A stretch of DNA of 8,605 nt, from NCBI GenBank assembly GCA_002084385.1, contig NBLS01000014.1:1-8605 (forward strand), in the 5' to 3' direction. The notes below the pieces were generated by a model. It did no database searches. It was not told where the DNA came from and saw only the letters and a list, made by a program, of their open reading frames with translations. Source of the DNA: Desulfobacteraceae bacterium 4572_19. Lineage in GTDB: Bacteria; Desulfobacterota; Desulfobacteria; Desulfobacterales; NBLS01. This document shows positions 1 through 6,512 of this stretch, piece after piece. The translations under genes and the position numbers were made by a program. Numbering within the stretch: the stretch's first letter is position 1; every line of letters starts with the position of its first letter.

Positions 1-80
1 TACATATTCACTCTATTAGGAGTCAACGACTTAAATATCTCTTTTTTTCCTGTTAAAGTATTATATATTCTTAAAGCCAT
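1..80 (-). CDS. cysS: Cysteinyl-tRNA synthetase, N-terminal fragment (runs off left edge)
   Basis: Only the first 26 codons are present, reading leftwards from the ATG at 80-78. The peptide begins MALRIYNTLTGKKEIF and continues to TPNRVNMY at the edge. This is the typical opening of bacterial cysteinyl-tRNA synthetase, where the strand is followed by the Cys-Gly zinc and substrate motif just outside the window. The enzyme charges tRNA-Cys with cysteine in the cytoplasm. A Shine-Dalgarno AAAGGA lies about 8 bases before the start (minus strand, near 89-95), which supports the start choice. It follows ispF on the same strand, a pairing common in bacteria, but here 324 repeat-rich bases separate the two, so co-transcription is uncertain. 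The identification rests on a short N-terminus, with the neighbouring ispF as supporting context. Confidence 0.8.
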   Translation of the reverse strand, partial: MALRIYNTLTGKKEIFKSLTPNRVNM

Positions 81-156
81 ATAAATTATTCCTTTTACAA
101 CTTAATAATAAACCAAAAATTATCAAAATTTTACACTATTTTTATATAACCACCAC

Positions 157-337
157 GGCGAATAGTACGCCACAACAAAAAATAAAAGTCTTTATAATAC
201 AGCATTTCATGGAGACTTTCATATAAACTAATATGGTGGATTGCAACCACAACAAAACATGAAAGTTAGGCATATGCTTACTGGGCAACCACAAGGGTTT
301 GCCCCTACTTTTATGTAAACTTGCCATGGCGTACTAT
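157..337. repeat. Composite inverted-repeat element (possible MITE/REP-like insertion)
   Basis: Several inverted repeats are nested here. A 10-base outer pair lies at 162-171 (atagtacgcc) and 328-337 (ggcgtactat). Just inside both arms, when read in the same sense, is ATAAAAGT. A local hairpin GGCG/CGCC lies at 157-160/168-171. A second pair, ACTTTCAT at 215-222 and ATGAAAGT at 259-266, encloses GTGG/CCAC at 236-239/247-250. A third hairpin at 283-304 pairs GGGCAA with TTGCCC. GCCATGGC at 323-330 is a perfect 8-base palindrome. The roughly 180-base size, terminal inverted repeats and lack of coding capacity fit a miniature inverted-repeat element or a cluster of REP-type hairpins. No target-site duplication was identified, so mobility is inferred. 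Confidence 0.5.
170..266 (+). repeat. Imperfect 20-base direct repeat (170-189 and 247-266)
   Basis: The two copies both begin CCACAACAAAA and end AAAGT, matching at 18 of 20 positions. Each sits immediately after a short hairpin (GGCG...CGCC for the first, GTGG...CCAC for the second). The interval therefore looks like two diverged copies of one hairpin-plus-tail unit rather than random AT-rich sequence. Confidence 0.55.
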
Positions 338-404
338 ACACCAGCAAATTTTACACAAACATCCACTGAAGAACCAACATTCCATCAATCCCAACCACCC
401 ATTT

Positions 405-803
405 TCAACCTTTAAAGTTAATTCTATCTTTGTTAATTTTAATAATATCAGAAAGTTTTTCACATATTTGTTCACGATACGAAACAAGTTTAGGTTTTTG
501 AGCAAATACGGTTGTATCAATATTTACAACTTCAAATCCTTTATCTTCTACTAATTTACAGACTTTTTCAAGTAGTTTTACACTATAAATATTTTTATAT
601 TCAGGATTGGTATCAGGAAAATGAAGACCTATATCACCAAGTGCGGCTGCCCCTAATAAAGCATCACAAACAGCATGAATAAGAACATCCGCATCCGAAT
701 GTCCAAGAAGTCCAAGGTGATAATCAATTTTAACACCACCTAAAAAAAGGTCTCGACCCGCTACAAAACGATGAACGTCATATCCTGAACCTACTCTTAT
801 CAT
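405..803 (-). CDS. ispF: 2-C-methyl-D-erythritol 2,4-cyclodiphosphate synthase, C-terminally truncated
   Basis: IspF converts CDP-methylerythritol 2-phosphate to the cyclic diphosphate MEcPP in the non-mevalonate isoprenoid pathway, acting as a cytoplasmic homotrimer. The family N-terminus is clear: GYDVH places the metal ligands at D9 and H11. HSDAD (35-39), the third metal ligand H43, and GDIGLHFPDT (56-65) also match. The usual length is about 157-160 residues; this frame stops at 132, directly after INFKG. The family normally continues there with a TTTE motif that helps bind the cytidine diphosphate and metal, then a Gly-rich turn and the last strand. None of this appears in any minus-strand frame downstream. 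No Shine-Dalgarno is visible before the ATG; the bases at 811-832 belong to a dispersed repeat. The usual partner ispD is not upstream, where a DUF2804 gene lies instead. The copy may be a pseudogene, a recent disruption, or affected by a sequence or assembly error. The family call is secure; activity is doubtful. Confidence 0.88.
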   Translation of the reverse strand: MIRVGSGYDVHRFVAGRDLFLGGVKIDYHLGLLGHSDADVLIHAVCDALLGAAALGDIGLHFPDTNPEYKNIYSVKLLEKVCKLVEDKGFEVVNIDTTVFAQKPKLVSYREQICEKLSDIIKINKDRINFKG

Positions 804-810
804 AATAATT

Positions 811-845
811 ACCGAAAAATCACATTTCTTGTTAGTAAACGGTTA
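811..845 (-). repeat. Dispersed palindromic repeat, partial copy A
   Basis: Bases 811-832 are the exact reverse complement of 4837-4858 (22 of 22). The similarity continues into 833-845, where agtaaacggttaa resembles the GTGAACGGTTAC-type arm of the fuller copy. The opposite arm is missing, so this is a half element. It fills most of the 54-base gap between the DUF2804 gene and ispF, and ends 8 bases before the ispF start codon. Confidence 0.75.
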
Positions 846-857
846 ATAATTCCCAAA

Positions 858-1850
858 CTACCATCTGGCAAAATGATCTTCCATCCAACCAGGGCAATCC
901 TTAATAGTTATAACATCTCCACTATCTGTTTTTAATGTACCCTCAAAAGTGCCAAAAAGCTGGGAAAATCGAGATAATACAAAAACAGCATTTACTTTTT
1001 CACTACGGCTTCCTTCCGGAGAAAATTGCAAATCAACTTTTCCATCAAACGATTGAACAATCCATTTTTGATTAAGATCATCTTTATTAAAAACAAAATT
1101 AACAGTATCGACCTTTACCATTTGGCCATCTATCCAGAATGCATTCTCTGTAAAGCCTGTTTCATTAACGCCACAAGCAAGATTAAGACCTAATGTTTGA
1201 CCCGTTGGAAGTGTTGCAGCAATTGAAGCCCAATTCCAGAATGTATCCCTTTTCATATAGCCACATGAAAAATCGAGAAATGCCATATTATCAGGTGAAT
1301 TTAATATATATTCTGAGTTATTTAATGTTGCCTTGCCGGAAATTTGTACCGGAGATGTTTTTTCTGTATATGTCCACCCCCTGTACCCTGAACGTGTACA
1401 AAGTCTTAATGGATTTTCTCCGCCTCCACAAAGGTCCAGCTCAAAGGATATTTTTTTCCCTTTTACCGAAATATGGTTATTTTCAATACGAATTAAAAGC
1501 CCACCCCATTTGAAAAAGCATGTTAAGACAGAAGGATTCGGTTCAATATTAACATTGTTTACAGGTGGCGAGATTTGAGTTTCTTCTACAAGTTTTCCTG
1601 TTTTCCTATCATATAAATATGCAAAACCATTTCCAAGATATTTTAAATCAACAACCGCAATACCTGCAATAATATCAGGACCTGCAATGCCGAGAAAAAA
1701 AAACTGATTAAACATAAAACGCCTTAACACTTGGGGAATATTCATTCCCATAGGTGTTTTCAAAGGAAAGTCCAGATAGTTTATTACATCAACCGGCTCC
1801 TTAAAAATACCATATTGTATTGAACCATTTGACTTAACAAGTTTTTTCAT
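858..1850 (-). CDS. DUF2804 family protein
   Basis: This 330-residue protein has the features of the DUF2804 family (Pfam PF10974), whose biochemical function is not established. The strongest marks are the C-terminal GWMEDHFARW (321-330), resembling the conserved EDH-[YF]-A-x-W ending of the family, the central FWNWAS (204-209), and NETGFTENAFW (229-239). The N-terminal part contains FFLGIAGPDIIAGIAVVDLKYLG (within 51-73). The content is rich in beta strands and has no signal peptide or transmembrane segment, so a cytoplasmic beta-rich protein is likely. The ATG at 1850 is preceded by AAAGGA about 9 bases upstream. The length fits the family and the gene looks intact. It is divergent from pepN and lies 54 bases upstream of ispF, with a repeat between. 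Family assignment is from memory of motifs, not a search. Confidence 0.8.
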   Translation of the reverse strand: MKKLVKSNGSIQYGIFKEPVDVINYLDFPLKTPMGMNIPQVLRRFMFNQFFFLGIAGPDIIAGIAVVDLKYLGNGFAYLYDRKTGKLVEETQISPPVNNVNIEPNPSVLTCFFKWGGLLIRIENNHISVKGKKISFELDLCGGGENPLRLCTRSGYRGWTYTEKTSPVQISGKATLNNSEYILNSPDNMAFLDFSCGYMKRDTFWNWASIAATLPTGQTLGLNLACGVNETGFTENAFWIDGQMVKVDTVNFVFNKDDLNQKWIVQSFDGKVDLQFSPEGSRSEKVNAVFVLSRFSQLFGTFEGTLKTDSGDVITIKDCPGWMEDHFARW

Positions 1851-1999
1851 TTGTATATTCCTTTTACCGAATCACATAAATAATCCATAATATGTAGAAT
1901 AATTTTCATGCAACAGAGTGTAACGCTAATAAAATATTTTGTAAAGTTAAAAAAAATATATGGACTTTTCCTTAAAATGTATGGAAAATGCGATGTTAT

Positions 2000-2029
2000 T
2001 TGTTTTATAAAAAATTTAATTAATATAAT
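2000..2029 (+). promoter_or_regulatory. Predicted sigma-70 promoter of pepN
   Basis: A perfect -10 box TATAAT lies at 2024-2029, with a weak -35 TTGTTT at 2000-2005 and an 18-base spacer. Transcription would start near 2036, about 26 bases before the pepN ATG. The surrounding 1851-2061 interval is AT-rich and also has to hold the promoter of the divergent DUF2804 gene, for which I see no convincing match. Confidence 0.45.
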
Positions 2030-2061
2030 CCTGTAAATTACAAGAAGTGGAAAAATAATAA

Positions 2062-4788
2062 ATGACAAGCCCAAGCGTAAAATATTTAAAAGACTACACT
2101 CCTCCACCATATTTTGTGGATACAATCGACCTTCATGTGGAGCTTTACGAAGAATTTTCAGAAATTACCTCATTTATGAAAATAAGACGCAATCAAAACA
2201 GTAAAGCCAAAAACAATCTTATTTTAGATGGCAAAGAGATAGAATTGATTTCAATCTTTGCAGATGATGCACTTTTAATGCCTTCTGAATTTCAGATAAC
2301 TGATGAACATCTTACCATAGAACAGGTTCCTGATTTTTTTACCCTTGAAATAAAAGTAAAAATAAAACCGCAAAATAACACAGCTCTTGAGGGCTTGTAT
2401 AAATCAGGCACCATGTTTTGTACCCAGTGCGAAGCAGAAGGATTTCGAAAAATAACTTATTTTCCTGACCGCCCTGATGTTATGTCAAAATATTCTTGCA
2501 CTATTGTTGCCGATAAAAGCCAATACCCTGTTCTTCTATCTAACGGCAACCTTATTGAAAGCGGTTTGACCGTGAATAATCGGCATTGGGCAAAATGGGA
2601 AGATCCTTTTAAAAAACCATGCTACCTCTTTGCACTGGTTGCAGGCGATCTTGTTTGTATAAAAGATAATTTTATTACTTGCTCAAACCAGAAAATCGCT
2701 CTTTATATTTACGTTGAAAAAATCAATGCCGATAAATGCGGCCACGCCATGAAGTCTTTAAAGAAAGCTATGAAATGGGACGAAGATGTTTATGGCAGGC
2801 AATATGACTTAAATACTTATATGATAGTTGCGGTAAATGATTTTAATGCCGGTGCAATGGAGAATAAAGGACTTAATATTTTCAATGCAAAGTATGTTAT
2901 TGCAGTTACAGAAACTGCTACCGACACAGATTTTGATAATATAGAAAACGTTATTGCCCACGAATATTTCCATAACTGGACAGGCAACAGGATAACTTTA
3001 AAAAACTGGTTTCAACTAAGCCTTAAAGAAGGACTTACTGTTTATCGAGATCAGGAATTTTCCGCAGATATGATATCTAAGGCTGTTCAAAGAATTAGCG
3101 ATGTAAAAAGATTAAGAGAAGCTCAATTCCCCGAAGATGCTGGACCCATGGCTCACTCTGTCGTACCTTCTTCATATATTGAAATGGATAATTTTTACAC
3201 TTCAACTGTGTATGACAAAGGTGCAGAAGTTATCAGAATGCTTTTTACTATACTTGGTCGTAAAATCTTTTTTAAAGGGATGGATTTATACTTTCAAAAA
3301 TTTGACGGCAAGGCTGTTACAACTGATAATTTTATTGAAACTATGGAAGATGCATTCCATGAAATCAATGGCAAAAAACAAGATTTAACACAGTTTAAAC
3401 TCTGGTACACCCAATCTGGCACACCCGTTGTTGAAATAAACCTTTCTTATGATTTACAGACCAAAGTATGCAGTTTAACACTAAACCAATATTTTAAGAC
3501 TGGGTACCCTCGGAAAAAAGAGCTTTATGAAAAGCAACCAATGCATATACCGATAGCAGTTGGATTGCTTGATAAAAATGGTGCGGATCTTCCACTTATA
3601 CTTGATGGAGAAAAAACTGCACCCGTATTTACAAAAATTCTAAACCTTACCTGTAAAGAACAAACTTTTAATTTTATAAATATTCCAGAAAAACCAATAC
3701 CATCCTTATTACGAGATTTCTCTGCCCCTATTCACATAAAGTTTGATTATTCAAATAATGAACTTATTTTTCTTATGGCAAATGATAATGATAAATTTAA
3801 TAAATGGGACGCTGGTAACAAGTTATTTTTATACATACTTTTACATCTTGTTAAAACAGGTTCAAAGATAAAAAATGAAAGTCTGGAAATACAAGATGAA
3901 AACGCAAAGATTAAATCTTTTAATTTTCCAAATCTATCTTCGAAGTTCTATAATGCATTACACAAAATATTAACAGATAATTCATTAGGTAATTCATCGG
4001 GCAAATCATTTACTGCCCTAATATTTTTAATCCCTTCCGAAGCTGAAATCGCTAACTACATGGATGTTATAGATATAGAAACAATACATTACGCCAGGCA
4101 GTTTCTAATTAAAGCCATCGCCCAAAAGTTTGAAAAAATTTTTTTAAAAATATATAGAGAAAATAATGGTATAAAGTTTAACTCCCAACGAGATGAAAAA
4201 GCCTGCAGAAAATTGAAAAATATGGCATTATTCTATTTGTCAAAATGCGAATCTAATCAATACACAAATCTTGCGTACAAACAGTTTAAAAATGCCACTA
4301 ATATGACAGATGAATTATCAGCACTTGCTATTCTTTCAAATACTATATGCAAAGAAAATGAAAAATCACTGGAATTATTTTATGAAAAATGGAAACACGA
4401 TCCACTTGTACTTGATAAATGGTTTGCCATTCAGGGACTTTCCATACTACCAAAAACAGTTGACAAAGTAAAAAAACTTATCGATCATCCTGATTTTTCC
4501 ATGAAAAACCCAAACAGGATACGTGCCCTTATCAATACATTTTGTACCGAGAATCCACACCAATTTCATGATATTTCAGGAAAAGGGTATCAACTCCTTG
4601 CGGACTGCACAATCTTGCTTAATAATTCAAACCCTCAAATGGCATCAAGGCTTGCATCGCTTTTTAATAAATGGAAAAAATATGATAAAAAAAGAAGTAA
4701 TATGATGAAAGAACAAATTTATAGAATTAAAAATAACCCGAAACTTTCCAAGGCTGTGTATGAAATTGTTACTAACGCCCTTTTATAA
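2062..4788 (+). CDS. pepN: Aminopeptidase N (M1 family zinc metallopeptidase)
   Basis: This cytoplasmic M1 aminopeptidase removes N-terminal residues from peptides. All catalytic signatures are present and sit about three residues beyond their E. coli PepN positions. The S1-pocket TQCEAEGFR motif has Q122 and E124. The substrate-binding GAMEN is at 264-268. The zinc site HEYFH is at 300-304 with the third ligand E323, and the catalytic tyrosine Y384 is in YDKGAEVIRM. The family layout would be an N-terminal beta saddle (about 1-200), a thermolysin-like catalytic domain (about 200-450), an Ig-like beta domain (about 450-550) and a C-terminal helical-repeat domain. At 908 residues it is about 38 longer than E. 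coli PepN; since the catalytic motifs stay in register, the extra length lies after Y384, probably in the helical half. The start gives the expected family N-terminus (DYTPPPYFVDTIDL), though only a weak purine-rich ribosome site precedes it. No signal peptide. Intact. Confidence 0.95.
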   Translation: MTSPSVKYLKDYTPPPYFVDTIDLHVELYEEFSEITSFMKIRRNQNSKAKNNLILDGKEIELISIFADDALLMPSEFQITDEHLTIEQVPDFFTLEIKVKIKPQNNTALEGLYKSGTMFCTQCEAEGFRKITYFPDRPDVMSKYSCTIVADKSQYPVLLSNGNLIESGLTVNNRHWAKWEDPFKKPCYLFALVAGDLVCIKDNFITCSNQKIALYIYVEKINADKCGHAMKSLKKAMKWDEDVYGRQYDLNTYMIVAVNDFNAGAMENKGLNIFNAKYVIAVTETATDTDFDNIENVIAHEYFHNWTGNRITLKNWFQLSLKEGLTVYRDQEFSADMISKAVQRISDVKRLREAQFPEDAGPMAHSVVPSSYIEMDNFYTSTVYDKGAEVIRMLFTILGRKIFFKGMDLYFQKFDGKAVTTDNFIETMEDAFHEINGKKQDLTQFKLWYTQSGTPVVEINLSYDLQTKVCSLTLNQYFKTGYPRKKELYEKQPMHIPIAVGLLDKNGADLPLILDGEKTAPVFTKILNLTCKEQTFNFINIPEKPIPSLLRDFSAPIHIKFDYSNNELIFLMANDNDKFNKWDAGNKLFLYILLHLVKTGSKIKNESLEIQDENAKIKSFNFPNLSSKFYNALHKILTDNSLGNSSGKSFTALIFLIPSEAEIANYMDVIDIETIHYARQFLIKAIAQKFEKIFLKIYRENNGIKFNSQRDEKACRKLKNMALFYLSKCESNQYTNLAYKQFKNATNMTDELSALAILSNTICKENEKSLELFYEKWKHDPLVLDKWFAIQGLSILPKTVDKVKKLIDHPDFSMKNPNRIRALINTFCTENPHQFHDISGKGYQLLADCTILLNNSNPQMASRLASLFNKWKKYDKKRSNMMKEQIYRIKNNPKLSKAVYEIVTNALL

Positions 4789-4822
4789 TTAATGATGAAA
4801 TTCATTGTTTGTTTACAAAAAC

Positions 4823-4871
4823 GTAACCGTTCACAAACAAGAAATGTGATTTTTCGGTCGTGAACGGTTAC
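4823..4871 (+). repeat. Dispersed palindromic repeat, complete copy B
   Basis: Perfect 12-base arms, GTAACCGTTCAC at 4823-4834 and GTGAACGGTTAC at 4860-4871, enclose a 25-base loop. Bases 4837-4858 are an exact reverse-complement match to copy A at 811-832. The hairpin lies 35 bases past the pepN stop, between convergent genes, and could act as a bidirectional transcription barrier. It is not followed by a T-run on either strand, so it is not a standard intrinsic terminator. Confidence 0.8.
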
Positions 4872-4946
4872 AAAATATGGTTAATTTTCTTAAGTTTATA
4901 ACATTGGGTGTAGCCCTATAAGTTTCGCTCTAAAATAAATTTCAAC

Positions 4947-6404
4947 CTATTTCATAATAATTTTCTCAATTTCCCAAAGCAATTTACCACCTTCTGGATT
5001 AAACAGTTTAAACTGTGCCTCAAGATTTGTAGGCTCACCAATTAACGGCTGATATACAGCATGGGGGAGCGTAAAAGAGAGATCCTTACCTATAATAATA
5101 GTGCAGTCTTGCCATGGAACATCATCATCATCACCACCACCGCCACCTGTTACACAACATGGCATAATTTTATGTTCAAGGGAAACTATCTCATCTGTAT
5201 CTAACAATCCGAAATTTTTATGTGTATGAACGCCACCAGAACCGGAAGGAGCACCAAAACCATAATGGATTATATCAGGAATTCCTGCACCTGAATAAAT
5301 AATATAATCGGTTGCAGGATTGTAATTATCATCAAAAGAGTGATCATGAATTGATAGGGCATCAATATCAGAAGGTGCATTGATTTGTGATCCAGCCACA
5401 TAAAGCTTAATAGTACTACCGGTTACCTTATACTGAGCAACTAAAATATCATTTGGCCCCCAACCATTAGCCTTTAATGTTGGAGAATCCGGAGTTAAGG
5501 AAAAATAAACCCTGTCACCCTGTAAAAGACCATGGTCTCCAAAATCTATTGCATCTATTACATCACCTGCTGTGGGATTACCGGCTGATCTGCCCACCAA
5601 ATCGGGAATACAAACTCGATTGGAATCAGGACGAAATTCAGCATAAAGGTCCCTTTGAATATTTTTGCCGGATGCTTTTCTGGCAGGTACATCGCCTGAA
5701 AATCCTGATGAATTTTTATCAACCACAAAAAAATCAAAGCGATAGTCACTAAAAATCAAAGGATCGTCACCAAGGGATATGGCATCAATATTATCTTCTG
5801 TTGTTAAATTAAGCTCACTATGGTGGATAGGCACTCTAATATTATCGCCATTCCATATCCATGCTGCTTCAGTATTAATAACTTCAGAATAAATAAGCCC
5901 TGTTGCAATTGTAGGCTCAACAGGTTCATCTCCACATGAAATTGTATTAAGTTTGCCTGTAACTTCGGTACTGTTATAATCGTCGTCAGCAAGAGTTTTC
6001 AGAGTTGTGACTTGTGATTTTCCAGCAACACTTTCAATATTTGGAACGTCAAGTGTTGTTTTAAACACACCAAAATTATCAGTAACGTCCGTTATGGTCA
6101 AGGAGTTAACAGAAAACTCAATACTGATATTGGGTGCATTCGCTATGGGTTTTCCACTTCCGGGATTTTTATACGCTTGAATTTCAAGAGTTAATGGAAG
6201 ATCTTTATCACAATACTCAATAATATTGGGGCTACCTGTAAAATCAGGATTATTAGTGATAAGCCCTAATGCTTTACCTGTATTATCAAAAAAAGCACCG
6301 CTTATAAAAGTATCATCAGCAGCTCCGGCAATTGGCACCATCAATATGGTGGTAAAAAAACAAACAATACAAAACAACAAATTAATCTTACGAACAGTTT
6401 TCAT
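4947..6404 (-). CDS. Secreted protein of unknown function with repeated IDA motif
   Basis: I do not recognise a named family for this 485-residue protein. It has a clear Sec signal peptide: basic MKTVRK, a hydrophobic core at about 8-25, and likely cleavage near AGA-A (28-29). Residues about 35-155 look like an Ig-like bacterial adhesion domain (EIQAYKNPGSGKPIANAPNI, then a strand-rich stretch). Three similar motifs follow: DNIDAISLGDD (204-214), DVIDAIDFGDH (281-291) and SDIDALSIHDH (345-355). The second is followed by RVYFSLTPDSPTL and GWGPNDILVA. A Gly/Asp linker (420-428) leads to a C-terminal module, DLSFTLP (441-447) to LLWEI (475-479), that resembles the N-terminal module of the deiminase at 8234. 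It carries several cysteines (C65, C157, C265, C416, C417, C434). A strong Shine-Dalgarno AAGGAG precedes the ATG. It is 108 bases downstream of the 6513-7934 gene on the same strand, possibly co-transcribed. Likely surface or periplasmic; binding partner unknown. Confidence 0.75.
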   Translation of the reverse strand: MKTVRKINLLFCIVCFFTTILMVPIAGAADDTFISGAFFDNTGKALGLITNNPDFTGSPNIIEYCDKDLPLTLEIQAYKNPGSGKPIANAPNISIEFSVNSLTITDVTDNFGVFKTTLDVPNIESVAGKSQVTTLKTLADDDYNSTEVTGKLNTISCGDEPVEPTIATGLIYSEVINTEAAWIWNGDNIRVPIHHSELNLTTEDNIDAISLGDDPLIFSDYRFDFFVVDKNSSGFSGDVPARKASGKNIQRDLYAEFRPDSNRVCIPDLVGRSAGNPTAGDVIDAIDFGDHGLLQGDRVYFSLTPDSPTLKANGWGPNDILVAQYKVTGSTIKLYVAGSQINAPSDIDALSIHDHSFDDNYNPATDYIIYSGAGIPDIIHYGFGAPSGSGGVHTHKNFGLLDTDEIVSLEHKIMPCCVTGGGGGDDDDVPWQDCTIIIGKDLSFTLPHAVYQPLIGEPTNLEAQFKLFNPEGGKLLWEIEKIIMK

Positions 6405-6512
6405 AACGCTTCTCCTTATTAAATAAAAAAATAAATTAAAAGAGCGACCTGTTAAAACGCAACATTATATCCCATCCCATCAGATCACCACCTGTAAACA
6501 CACGATTATTTA

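Larger units (their letters stand above)
81..404. other. Non-coding gap between ispF and cysS, repeat-rich
   Basis: This 324-base interval contains no credible gene: the short open frames in it have no Shine-Dalgarno sequence and no recognisable protein features. Bases 81-145 are AT-rich leader sequence of cysS including its Shine-Dalgarno. Bases 150-340 carry nested repeats, described separately. Bases 341-404 lie where the 3' end of ispF should be, yet none of the three minus-strand frames restores the expected IspF C-terminus. Confidence 0.7.

Noticed and set aside
142..327. Short minus-strand open frame in the ispF-cysS gap
   Set aside because: It runs through the nested repeats, starts inside the GCCATGGC palindrome and lacks a ribosome site; its composition is that of translated repeat DNA.
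311..520. Shifted minus-strand frame that could extend ispF by frameshifting
   Set aside because: The shifted frame reads VENGWLGLMECWF after the lysine rather than the TTTE and Gly-rich ending of IspF, so frameshifting would not restore the enzyme.
321..554. Short plus-strand open frame across the ispF 3' end
   Set aside because: It overlaps the well-supported ispF frame on the opposite strand, has no Shine-Dalgarno and no recognisable features.
4823..4871. Intrinsic terminator for pepN
   Set aside because: The stem is strong, but the loop is 25 bases and no T-run follows on either strand; the loop match at 811 shows it is primarily a dispersed repeat.
4886..4940. Possible further repeat around gggtgtagccct
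   Set aside because: Only a weak 3-base stem is visible and no second copy exists in the window.
5149..5165. Gly/Asp low-complexity run as a possible sequencing artefact
   Set aside because: The frame stays open on both sides and Gly/Asp linkers are common in exported multi-domain proteins.
6464..6469. Perfect minus-strand TATAAT upstream of the 6404-4947 gene
   Set aside because: No acceptable -35 lies at 16-18 bases; the nearest TTGACA-like sequence (TTTACA at 6498-6493) is 23 bases away. A promoter here remains possible but is not supported in this AT-rich DNA.
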